In this document: positions 1 to 7,092 of the stretch, piece by piece | Layout: each line of letters opens with the position of its first letter | How positions within the stretch are numbered: position 1 is the first letter of the stretch | From: Geothermobacter hydrogeniphilus | GTDB taxonomy: Bacteria; Desulfobacterota; Desulfuromonadia; Desulfuromonadales; Geothermobacteraceae | Direction: 5' to 3' | Length of the DNA: 64,000 bases | Assembly: GCF_002093115.1 (NCBI RefSeq) | Contig: NZ_NAAD01000004.1 | Span: 124,001 to 188,000, forward strand | Made by a program: the position numbers and the translations under genes | Notes under the pieces: model-generated | Told to the model about the DNA's origin: nothing | Database searches by the model: none | Seen by the model: only the letters and a program-made list of their open reading frames with translations

Positions 1-767
1 ATGTCGCTGCCGAACAGGCTGCGGGCGATGTGCGGAACGATCAGGCCGACGAAGCCGATGATGCCGGTGTGGCTGACGGCGACGGCGACCAGCAGGGTGG
101 CGATGACAAAGGCAAAGCTGCGCAACCGATGGACGTTGACGCCCAGGGTCTGAGCCGAATGTTCGTCGAGAGCCAGCAGGTTGAGCTGCAGGGCCCGGCG
201 GGTGAACAGCAGGTAGGCGACGGCAAAAACCGTCACACAGACCAGCAGCTTTTCCCAGTCGACGACGAAAAATCCGCCCATCAACCAGAAGACGATCGAG
301 GACAGGGAATCCTCGAAATAATACTTGGAAAAACTGATCACCGCCGAGGCGACGATGTTCATGACAATCCCGGCCAGGATCATGCTTACCGGGTTGATGA
401 AGCCGTCCCTGCGGGCCAGGCGATAGACCAGCAGCAGCCCGCCCAGCCCGGTCAGCAGGGCAACCAGCGGCACCAGCGACAGGGGAATGCCCAGGGCGAT
501 GGCGAGGACCGCGCCCAGGGCGGCCGAGGATGCTGCCCCGGTGGTGAAACTGTCGGCCAGGGGATTTTTCAGGGTCAGCTGGTAGACGCTCCCCGACAGG
601 CCGAGCATGGCACCGATCACGGCGCTGAACAGTACCCGCGGCAGCCGCAGTCCGAACAGGATGTCCCGTTCCACCGCCGTCAGATTGAAGGGATGGATGG
701 TTGTCGAACCGAGCAGGCAGGAGCCGATCAGGGTCAGAACGAAGAGGAACCAGAGCAGCCGTTTCAT
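1..767 (-). CDS. FecCD/BtuC-type ABC transporter permease (partial, C-terminus beyond window)
   Basis: Inner-membrane permease of the FecCD family, which imports vitamin B12, heme or Fe-siderophores together with a BtuD-type ATPase and a periplasmic binding protein. Reading leftward from ATG at 767 gives 255 uninterrupted codons ending at the window edge with ..PHIARSLFGSD, the conserved family stretch before the C-terminal helices. A GIIGFVGLIVPH block precedes it and several hydrophobic segments lie upstream. The ATG overlaps the stop of the upstream ABC-2 permease as ATGA, so the two are translationally coupled. The operon is headed by a cobalamin riboswitch, so a corrinoid substrate is inferred. 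About 70-90 residues are missing. Confidence 0.85.
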   Translation of the reverse strand, partial: MKRLLWFLFVLTLIGSCLLGSTTIHPFNLTAVERDILFGLRLPRVLFSAVIGAMLGLSGSVYQLTLKNPLADSFTTGAASSAALGAVLAIALGIPLSLVPLVALLTGLGGLLLVYRLARRDGFINPVSMILAGIVMNIVASAVISFSKYYFEDSLSSIVFWLMGGFFVVDWEKLLVCVTVFAVAYLLFTRRALQLNLLALDEHSAQTLGVNVHRLRSFAFVIATLLVAVAVSHTGIIGFVGLIVPHIARSLFGSD

Positions 768-1504
768 GCCTGCACCCTGGCGACCACCCGGCCGGCGAGC
801 AGAAACAGGCCGACCAGCATGATCAGCAGCACCGGAAACAGCCCGGTTTCGACCGCAGCCCCCGGCAGCAGGGTCGAGCGTATCAGTCGCGTTGAGTAGG
901 TCAGCGGCGAGAGAGCGGCCAGCAGACGAACCGGAAGCGGCATCTGCGCCACCGGAAAGAAGGTGCCGGAGAGAAACATGATCGGCGTGATCAGAAAGGC
1001 GTTCATGGTCGCCTGGTCGCTGTGGTTGCGTACCAGCAGGGCGACCACCAGCCCGAGCAGGGCGAAGATGCCGAGGTGCAGCAGCAGCGCCAGCAGAAAC
1101 AGTGGTCCGAAGTGCAGTTGCACACCGCACAGCAGGCTGTAGCAGGCGATGACCAGCACCGGGATCAGTCCCCTGGTGATACCGTAGCTCATCTCGCCGA
1201 CCACGATTTCCCAGCGTCGGATCGGTGCCAGCAGGTATTCTTCGAACACCTTGAAGTAGAAGCGGGCGATGTTGATTTCGGTGGCGATGCCGTAACTCTG
1301 GTTCATGCTGCTCATGGTCAGCAGCCCCGGCAGCAGAAAGGCCAGGTAGCTCAATCCGTCCACCCGGGCGTTGCTGCCGATGCCGTAGCCGAAGGCGATC
1401 AGGAACAGTCCCGGTGAAACGGCAGCCGAGAGTACGGTCTTGACCAGCTTCCTGCGCAGGATCAGGATCTCCCGCAGATAGATGCCCCGGACGCCGTTCA
1501 GCAT
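764..1504 (-). CDS. ABC-2 type transporter permease
   Basis: A 246-residue integral membrane protein with about six hydrophobic segments and the layout of ABC-2 (NodJ/DrrB-like) permeases: a cytoplasmic N-terminus (LNGVRGIYLREIL), a central EEYLLAPIRRWEIVVGE loop and a late segment with FLSGTFFPVAQMP followed by LSPLTYSTRLIR. These are family hallmarks. It overlaps the preceding ATPase gene by 7 bases, so the pair forms one transporter. ABC-2 systems usually export lipids, polysaccharides or drugs. Finding one between a cobalamin riboswitch and a BtuC-like permease is unusual, and the substrate cannot be told from sequence. Confidence 0.85.
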   Translation of the reverse strand: MLNGVRGIYLREILILRRKLVKTVLSAAVSPGLFLIAFGYGIGSNARVDGLSYLAFLLPGLLTMSSMNQSYGIATEINIARFYFKVFEEYLLAPIRRWEIVVGEMSYGITRGLIPVLVIACYSLLCGVQLHFGPLFLLALLLHLGIFALLGLVVALLVRNHSDQATMNAFLITPIMFLSGTFFPVAQMPLPVRLLAALSPLTYSTRLIRSTLLPGAAVETGLFPVLLIMLVGLFLLAGRVVARVQA

Positions 1505-2355
1505 CGTGCCTCCAGCCGTTTGCCGGTCAGGCGCAGAAAGACATCTTCAAGGGTGGTCTCACGGATGCGCACCGACATCTCCAGTTGTTTCAGTCGTTCG
1601 AGGGCCGCTTCCCGGGTGGTGAAAAATTCGTTGTCCAGGGACTCTTCCCGGTAGATGTCGAGGACGAAATGACCGGCCTGCTGTTTCAGCTCGGCCGGGG
1701 TGCCTTCGGCGATAATCCGTGCCCGATCGATGATCATGACCCGGTCGGCGAGGCTGTCGGCTTCTTCGATATAGTGGGTGGTGAGAAAAACCGTACACTG
1801 CTGTTCCTGGTTGATGCGACGCAGAAAGGCCCACATGCGGCGCCGGCTGTGCGGGTCGAGGCCGACCGTCGGTTCGTCGAGAAACAGGATCGTCGGCTTA
1901 TGGAGCAGGGCGCGGGCGATGACCAGTTTGCGCTTCATGCCGCCGGAGAGTTTGCCGGCCGGGGTGTCGCGTTTTTCGTTCAGGGCGGCGAAGTCGAGGC
2001 AGAAATTGATCCGTTCGCTGAGCTCCCGTCCGCCAAGGCCGAACAAACGGCCGTGAACCCGCAGGTTCTCACGGACCGTCAGTTCCTTGTCGAGGTTATT
2101 GTGCTGGGGCACGACGCCGATCATTTTTTTGACGGCCAGTCGTCCCGGGTCGAAGTCTTCTCCACGATAACGGATGTGCCCGCGATCCGGAGAGAGCAGC
2201 CCGGTCAGCAGATTGATCGTCGTGGTCTTCCCGGCACCGTTGGGGCCGAGAAAGGCGAACAATTCCCCCCGGGCGACCCGGAAGCTGATTCCGTCGACCG
2301 CGCGGGTTTTCCCGAATCGGCGGCAGAGGTCGATGACTTCGATTTCAGCTTGCAT
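1498..2355 (-). CDS. ABC transporter ATP-binding protein (ABC-2/CcmA-like)
   Basis: A 285-residue nucleotide-binding subunit. Walker A GPNGAGKTT lies at about residues 37-45, the Q-loop is VVPQHN near 81, the signature LSGGM is at 136-140, and Walker B ILFLDEPTVGLDP ends near 165 with TTHYIEEAD as the H-loop. The C-terminal LEDVFLRLTGK segment is typical of NodI/DrrA/CcmA ATPases that pair with ABC-2 permeases. No Shine-Dalgarno is visible: the T-run of the riboswitch terminator ends only a few bases before the ATG. Expression should depend on cobalamin through that leader. It is the first gene of the leftward operon. Confidence 0.9.
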   Translation of the reverse strand: MQAEIEVIDLCRRFGKTRAVDGISFRVARGELFAFLGPNGAGKTTTINLLTGLLSPDRGHIRYRGEDFDPGRLAVKKMIGVVPQHNNLDKELTVRENLRVHGRLFGLGGRELSERINFCLDFAALNEKRDTPAGKLSGGMKRKLVIARALLHKPTILFLDEPTVGLDPHSRRRMWAFLRRINQEQQCTVFLTTHYIEEADSLADRVMIIDRARIIAEGTPAELKQQAGHFVLDIYREESLDNEFFTTREAALERLKQLEMSVRIRETTLEDVFLRLTGKRLEARC

Positions 2356-2361
2356 AGAAAT

Positions 2362-2401
2362 AAAAAAAGGTCCGCACCACCCCGGCAGGGGCGTGCGGAC
2401 C
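2362..2401 (-). terminator. Riboswitch-linked intrinsic terminator
   Basis: On the minus strand, arms GGTCCGCAC and GTGCGGACC enclose a GC-rich inner hairpin and are followed by seven T residues. It lies between the cobalamin aptamer and the ATPase start at 2355, so it is the likely expression platform, terminating when cobalamin is bound. Confidence 0.85.
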
Positions 2402-2461
2402 TTGCGTTTTTAAGATCCGGGCAGTCCACTTTCCCTGAACCCCGGGGAAGAATGTGGCGGG

Positions 2462-2648
2462 TTCGTTCCGGCAGGTCTTCTGGCTCGCGAATCATCCTCC
2501 GGGCCGCCTTCCCGATCGTATTGATCAGTGGCTGTCGGCCCTTCGTCCTCGCTCACAGCGGCGGGTCCGCGGGGGATTTGCACCCCTCTTCCCTATCAAG
2601 CCCCGTCGGGGCACCGGCGAACAGGTATTCTCAATGGTCCGCATTTTT
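2462..2648 (-). promoter_or_regulatory. Cobalamin riboswitch (leftward operon)
   Basis: The minus strand carries the conserved B12-box landmarks in order: a GGTGCC segment, GGGTGCAAATCC, GACCCGCCGCTGTG, the AGCCACTG core, GGGAAGGCGG and the closing CAGAAGACCTGCC. The aptamer is followed by an intrinsic terminator and then the ABC ATPase gene. Boundaries are approximate to about 10 bases. The family represses transport and biosynthesis genes when adenosylcobalamin is plentiful. Confidence 0.93.
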
Positions 2649-2673
2649 AACATGAAGCAGGTGCCGCTGACAA
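2645..2673 (-). promoter_or_regulatory. Candidate sigma70 promoter for the leftward riboswitch operon
   Basis: Minus-strand TTGTCA (2673-2668), a 17-base spacer, then TTAAAA (2650-2645), placed immediately upstream of the aptamer. Its position and spacing fit; the -10 is imperfect. Confidence 0.45.
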
Positions 2674-2700
2674 GGCCGGTATCCCGCCGAGTTCGGGTTG

Positions 2701-2729
2701 TTGACTTAAGTATTCGAGATCGATAAAGT
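2701..2729 (+). promoter_or_regulatory. Candidate sigma70 promoter for cbiK
   Basis: TTGACT (2701-2706), a 17-base spacer and TAAAGT (2724-2729) directly upstream of the second aptamer. It is back-to-back with the leftward promoter, with 27 bases between the two -35 boxes. Confidence 0.6.
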
Positions 2730-2906
2730 ACCTGACATTGGTTTCAGGTGTCCGCTTATCGTGGATGAAAAGGGAACCCGGTGTAAATCCGGGACGGGCC
2801 CGCCGCTGTGACCGGGGACGAACGTCGCATGAGAGCCACTGATCAATGCGATCGGGAAGGCGCGACAAGTAGCTTGATCCGGAAGTCAGAAGACCTGCCT
2901 GAAACG
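2728..2906 (+). promoter_or_regulatory. Cobalamin riboswitch (cbiK leader)
   Basis: A second B12 aptamer on the plus strand: GGGAACCCGGTGTAAATCC, GGCCCGCCGCTGTGACC, GAGCCACTG, CGGGAAGGCG and the closing CAGAAGACCTGCC. The core stretch is nearly identical to that of the opposite-strand copy (one difference over the GCCACTGATCAAT.CGATCGGG region), suggesting duplication. A terminator and a good ribosome binding site precede cbiK. Confidence 0.93.
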
Positions 2907-2967
2907 TTGTTGATTTCCTGTGGCGCAGGCTGTCAACGGCAGCTGGATTCTGGGATACAGACAGGGA

Positions 2968-3007
2968 AATCCCGGATCAATTATTTTAATTGGTCCGGGA
3001 TTTTTTT
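2968..3007 (+). terminator. Riboswitch-linked intrinsic terminator before cbiK
   Basis: Arms ATCCCGGATCAATTA and TAATTGGTCCGGGAT (one G:U pair) around a TTT loop, followed by a run of seven T. It sits between the aptamer and the cbiK ribosome binding site and is the expected expression platform. Confidence 0.85.
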
Positions 3008-3036
3008 ATTCCGGGCCGTAAACACCGGAGGTCCCT

Positions 3037-4017
3037 ATGAAAAAGTCGGTTGTTTTTACGGTCGCCCTTGCTTTTCTTTTGTCCACCCAGATGGTTCAGG
3101 CAGCGGAGTATAAAGTTGTGCACAAAAACGGAATTGTTCTGGCAATGTTCGGCACGACGGTTGAACCGGCGCTGCAGGGGCTGCTCAACATCCGGGATAA
3201 AATGAAAAAAGCCTATCCCGAGACCCCGGTTCGTTTTGCTTTCACCTCAAACATCATCCGGAAAATCTGGCAGAAAAGGGCTGCCGATCCGGCCTACATC
3301 AAGGCCCATCCGAATATCCCGCCGGAGATTCTTCATGTCCAGGGACCGCTGGCCACCATCGCCAATTTCCAGGATGACGGCTATGACACCCTGGTGGTGC
3401 AGCCCACCCATATTGCCCCTGCCGAGGAATTTCTTGACCTGACCGCCTATGTGGATGCCCTGGCATCCATTGACACCATCAAGAAAAAATTCAAGCCGTT
3501 CAACAAACTGGTTATCGGCCGCCCCATGCTGGGAACGTTCGGGGTTGAACACCCTTATGCCGAAGATATCAAAACAGCAGTCAGGGCGATGCGGGAGGAT
3601 GTGGACCGGGCAAGAAAAAATGGTGCCGCGCTGGTCTACATGGGCCATGGCAATGATCATTTTCCCTCGGGTGGCTCCTACCTGCAGTTCGAACACGAGA
3701 TGAACAAGGTTTATCCCGACGTCAAAACCGTCATCGGCACGGTTGAGGGCTACCCGGCAGTCGAGCAGGTCCTGGAGACGTTGAAAAGATCAGGGGTCAA
3801 AAAGGTGGTGATCCGAGCCTTTATGATCGTTGCCGGCGATCATGCCACCAATGATATGGCCGGTCCGGAGAAGGATTCATGGAAATCCATCTTTGAAAAA
3901 GAAGGGATCGAGGTTCTTCCCTACCTGCACGGCATGGGAGAGAATGACCGGGTCGCGGATATCTTCGTCAGGCACGCTGCTGATGCTGCCGCGGATGCGG
4001 GCATTGTCCTGAAATAG
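3037..4017 (+). CDS. cbiK: Sirohydrochlorin cobaltochelatase CbiK, secreted type
   Basis: Inserts Co2+ into sirohydrochlorin in the anaerobic cobalamin pathway. The 326-residue protein begins with a Sec signal (MKKSVVFTVALAFLL, cleavage after VQA near residue 22), then the class II chelatase fold from GIVLAMFGTT. Expected metal ligands are visible: His about 204 in MGHGNDHF, Glu about 237 in GTVEGYP and His about 269 in AGDHATND. The start has SD GGAGG five bases upstream. A signal peptide resembles the periplasmic CbiK of Desulfovibrio, for which heme or iron handling has been proposed, so a cytoplasmic cobalt role is uncertain. Control is by the upstream cobalamin riboswitch. Confidence 0.92.
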   Translation: MKKSVVFTVALAFLLSTQMVQAAEYKVVHKNGIVLAMFGTTVEPALQGLLNIRDKMKKAYPETPVRFAFTSNIIRKIWQKRAADPAYIKAHPNIPPEILHVQGPLATIANFQDDGYDTLVVQPTHIAPAEEFLDLTAYVDALASIDTIKKKFKPFNKLVIGRPMLGTFGVEHPYAEDIKTAVRAMREDVDRARKNGAALVYMGHGNDHFPSGGSYLQFEHEMNKVYPDVKTVIGTVEGYPAVEQVLETLKRSGVKKVVIRAFMIVAGDHATNDMAGPEKDSWKSIFEKEGIEVLPYLHGMGENDRVADIFVRHAADAAADAGIVLK

Positions 4018-4088
4018 AGACCGCCCGGATGCGGGATCATTTTGTTCAACCCGGCGGTTCAACATCCTGTTGAAGCTGCAGACGCCGA

Positions 4089-5507
4089 TCAGGAGGGTAG
4101 AATCAGCGCGATCAGGTCGAACAGCGGTCCCGGATAGATGCCGAGCAACAGGATCGCCAGCAGGCAGACGCCCAGCACGGTGTGTTCACTCGCACTGCCC
4201 CGGTCGAGACAGAGATCCCGTTCACGGGCGAGAAACATGACGATCACCGGACGCAGGTAGTAGTAGAGCGAAACCAGCGAGGCGAGGATGCCGAGCAGGG
4301 CGATGCCGAGGTAGTCGGCCTTGAGGGCGGCGTGGAAGATGTTGAACTTGGCGATGAAACCGGCGGTCGGCGGGATGCCGGCCAGCGACAGCAGGAAGAA
4401 GGCCAGCGCGCTGCCGCGCCGCGGGTGGTGATAGCCGAGGCCGCGCAGATCCTTGTAGTTCTGCGGTTCCTCCCCCTGGATGGCGAAGGCGGTCAGCACT
4501 CCGAAGGCGCCGAGGTTGGAGAGGGTGTAGACCACCAGGTAGAAGATCACCGCGCTGCGGCCGGTTTCACCTCCGGCCAGCAGGCCGATGGTGACGTAGC
4601 CCATGTGGGCGACCGACGAGTAGGCGAGCATCCGCTTGATGTTGTCCTGGCGCAGGGCGCAGAGGGTGCCGAGGATGATCGAGGCGGCGGCCAGCGCCCA
4701 GAGCAGCGGTGCCAGCGCTTCCAGTCCCCGGCCGATGCCGAGCATCAGCGCCACCAGGGCGGCGAACACCGCCCCCTTGGACCCGGTCGAGAGCAGGGCC
4801 GTGATCGGTGCCGGTGCCCCCTGATAGACGTCCGGGGTCCAGAGATGGAAGGGCACCAGTGAGACCTTGAAACCGGCGGCACAGAGGATCAGCGCCCAGC
4901 CGAGCAGGCCCAGGGGGCGCATCCGGTCGCCTTCGAGCAGCGCCTGGTGCATTTCGGCGAAATGGAAGGTTCCGGTTGCCGCGTAGATCAGGGCGATGCC
5001 GAAGCTGAGCAGGCCGGTGGCGACGATGCCCATCACCAGGTATTTCAGCCCCGCCTCGGTGCCGCGCGGACAGGTCTTGTCGATGGCGATCAGGATATAG
5101 AGCACCAGGGTGAAGGATTCCAGGCCGACCAGCAGACCGACCAGGGAACTGGCCGAAGAAAGCAGCGCCATTCCCGCGGCGGCGAACAGCACCAGGGCCG
5201 GATACTCCCCGGCGGGGAAGCGGCGCGCCCGGCCGTAGCGCGGTGAGAGCAGCAGGGTCATCGCCGCCAGCAGGCTCCAGAGAATGGTGAAGAAACGCGC
5301 GTAGGGGCCGCTGCTGAACATACCGCCGACTTCGGCCACCGGCGGCGGGCAGCCGCCGGCGGTGAGGGCCGCCAGCAGGGCGATGGCCACGCCGGCGCCG
5401 ATCAGGGTGTTGCGCCGCGGCCACCAGGCGCCGGCCATCAAGATCGCGGTGGCACCGAGGGCGAGGATCAGCACCGGCAGCAGGGCGAGCAGTTCGGCGC
5501 CGCTCAT
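4089..5507 (-). CDS. nuoN: NADH-quinone oxidoreductase subunit N
   Basis: A 472-residue antiporter-like membrane subunit of complex I and the last gene of the operon. The conserved proton-channel region is present: LESFTLVLYILIA with its buried Glu, KYLVMGIVATGLLSFGIALIY with its Lys, then FKVSLVPFHLWTPDVYQGAPAPITALLSTGSKGA and QDNIKRMLAYSSVAHMGY spread over the middle helices. The length is normal for NuoN. ATG at 5507 overlaps the nuoM stop as ATGA. The 71 bases downstream, to the end of convergent cbiK, contain only a small TTCAACA/TGTTGAA hairpin without a T-run. Confidence 0.97.
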   Translation of the reverse strand: MSGAELLALLPVLILALGATAILMAGAWWPRRNTLIGAGVAIALLAALTAGGCPPPVAEVGGMFSSGPYARFFTILWSLLAAMTLLLSPRYGRARRFPAGEYPALVLFAAAGMALLSSASSLVGLLVGLESFTLVLYILIAIDKTCPRGTEAGLKYLVMGIVATGLLSFGIALIYAATGTFHFAEMHQALLEGDRMRPLGLLGWALILCAAGFKVSLVPFHLWTPDVYQGAPAPITALLSTGSKGAVFAALVALMLGIGRGLEALAPLLWALAAASIILGTLCALRQDNIKRMLAYSSVAHMGYVTIGLLAGGETGRSAVIFYLVVYTLSNLGAFGVLTAFAIQGEEPQNYKDLRGLGYHHPRRGSALAFFLLSLAGIPPTAGFIAKFNIFHAALKADYLGIALLGILASLVSLYYYLRPVIVMFLARERDLCLDRGSASEHTVLGVCLLAILLLGIYPGPLFDLIALILPS

Positions 5508-6997
5508 GGCAGACCTCCGTGGGCGGCGACCAGCGGTGCCGCCTGCTCAAGCAGAATTTTTACCGGCAGATGCAGGTGGGCAAGGAAGGTCTCCGGATAG
5601 AGCCCGAGCCAGAGAGTGAAGAAGACCAGTGGTGCCAGGGCCACCACTTCCAGGGTGGTCAGGTCGGGCCATGGATGCCCGGGAGGGCGCTCACCCCAGA
5701 GCAGTTCCTGGACCATCCGCAGGATGTAGGCGGCGGCGAACACCACCCCGACGACCGCCAGCGCGCCCCACAGGGGCCGGACCTGGAAGGTGCCGGCGAA
5801 GACCAGGATCTCACCACTGAAATTGGCCAGTCCCGGCAGGCCGAGGGAGGCCAGGGCGAAGAACAGAAAGAAGCAGGAGAAGATCGGCGCTTCCTTCCAC
5901 ATTCCGCCCAGCTTGGCCAGTTCGCGGGTTCCGGTACGGCGGCGCAGCATCGACACCAGGGCGAACAGGGCGCCGGTGGTCAGCCCGTGACAGAGCATCA
6001 GCAGGATCGCTCCCTCCAGGGCCAGCACGTTGGCGGCCGCCAGGCCGAGCATGATCATCCCGAGATGGGAGACCGACGAGTAGGCGATCAGGCGCTTGAC
6101 ATCCCCCTGGATATAGGCGCACCAGGCGGCGTAAAACAGCCCGACCAGGGCCAGAAACGCCAGCAGCGGCAGGCTGGCCGCGGCACTGGCCGGAAACAGC
6201 GGGAAGGCGAAACGGAGGATACCGAACACCCCGGTCTTGAGCAGCAGCCCGGCCAGATCGAGGGAGCCGGCCGCCGGGGCGACGGTGTGCGCGTCGGGCA
6301 GCCAGGTGTGCAGCGGCACCACCGGCACCTTGACCAGGAAGCCGAGCATGAAACCGGCGTAGAGCCAGGGTTCCCAGGCGCCGCAGTCGGTGTTTCGGAG
6401 GGCTTCAAGGGCGAAGCTGTAGTCGCCTGTCTGCCGGCCGTGCAGCAGGTAAAGGCCGATGATCGCCAGCAGCATCAACAGCGAGCCGGCGAGAGTGAAA
6501 AGGAAGAACTTGACCGCGGCATAGACCCGCCGACCGTGGCCCCAGATGCCGATCAGGAAGAACATCGGGATCAGCATCACCTCCCAGAAAAGGTAGAAGA
6601 GCAGCAGGTCGCTGGCCAGAAAGACGCCGAGAATTCCCGCCTCCATCAGCAACAGCAGGGCGTAGAAGAAGGCCGGGTACTTTTTCTGATGCCAGGAGAT
6701 CAGCACCGCGATCACCTGCAGGAAGGTGGTCAGCACCACCATCAGCAGGGAAAGACCGTCCATCGCCAGGGTGAAACGCGCTCCGAGCCGCTCGATCCAG
6801 GGGTAGTCCTCGCGCAGGTACCAGCCGGCGGCATCCGGCTGCTGGCAGAACGCCCAGACGCACAATGCCAGCATCACCAGCGTGGTCGCCAGGGTGACCG
6901 CCCGGCACAGGTCCGGTTTGCGGCGGAAGAGCAGGCAGAGTCCGGTCCCGGCCAGCGGCAGCAGCAACAGCAATGTCAGAGCAGGAAAGGAGGTCAC
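5504..6997 (-). CDS. nuoM: NADH-quinone oxidoreductase subunit M
   Basis: A 497-residue Mrp-antiporter-like proton-pumping subunit. Visible signatures: the FYLFWEVMLIPMFFLIGIWG helix with the conserved Glu, KFFLFTLAGSLLML with the Lys, VPVVPLHTWLPDAHTVAPAAGS, and QGDVKRLIAYSSVSHLG. A GTG start at 6997 gives MTSFPALT; the only purine-rich stretch upstream is weak (AAAGGGAAA, then AAAAGG next to the start). It is separated from nuoL by a heptanucleotide array and overlaps nuoN by ATGA. Confidence 0.96.
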   Translation of the reverse strand: MTSFPALTLLLLLPLAGTGLCLLFRRKPDLCRAVTLATTLVMLALCVWAFCQQPDAAGWYLREDYPWIERLGARFTLAMDGLSLLMVVLTTFLQVIAVLISWHQKKYPAFFYALLLLMEAGILGVFLASDLLLFYLFWEVMLIPMFFLIGIWGHGRRVYAAVKFFLFTLAGSLLMLLAIIGLYLLHGRQTGDYSFALEALRNTDCGAWEPWLYAGFMLGFLVKVPVVPLHTWLPDAHTVAPAAGSLDLAGLLLKTGVFGILRFAFPLFPASAAASLPLLAFLALVGLFYAAWCAYIQGDVKRLIAYSSVSHLGMIMLGLAAANVLALEGAILLMLCHGLTTGALFALVSMLRRRTGTRELAKLGGMWKEAPIFSCFFLFFALASLGLPGLANFSGEILVFAGTFQVRPLWGALAVVGVVFAAAYILRMVQELLWGERPPGHPWPDLTTLEVVALAPLVFFTLWLGLYPETFLAHLHLPVKILLEQAAPLVAAHGGLP

Positions 6998-7036
6998 CTT
7001 TTAGCGTTTCCCTTTATCAAGAAATTGATCCACAGT

Positions 7037-7092
7037 CATCTCACATCTCACATCTCACATCTCACATCTCACATCTCACATCTCACATCTCA
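7037..7092. repeat. Eight-unit heptanucleotide tandem array (CATCTCA)
   Basis: Exactly eight consecutive CATCTCA units (TGAGATG on the coding strand), 56 bases. The last unit contains the nuoL stop codon (7090-7092), so the array starts at the stop and fills most of the nuoL-nuoM spacer. Such short tandem repeats expand by slippage. Confidence 0.97.

Noticed and set aside
2205-2655. Frames overlapping the riboswitches (both strands)
   Set aside because: They translate conserved RNA structure; the DNA is explained by the aptamers and terminators.
7037-7092. Heptamer array considered as a CRISPR array
   Set aside because: Units are 7 bases with no spacers and no cas genes nearby.
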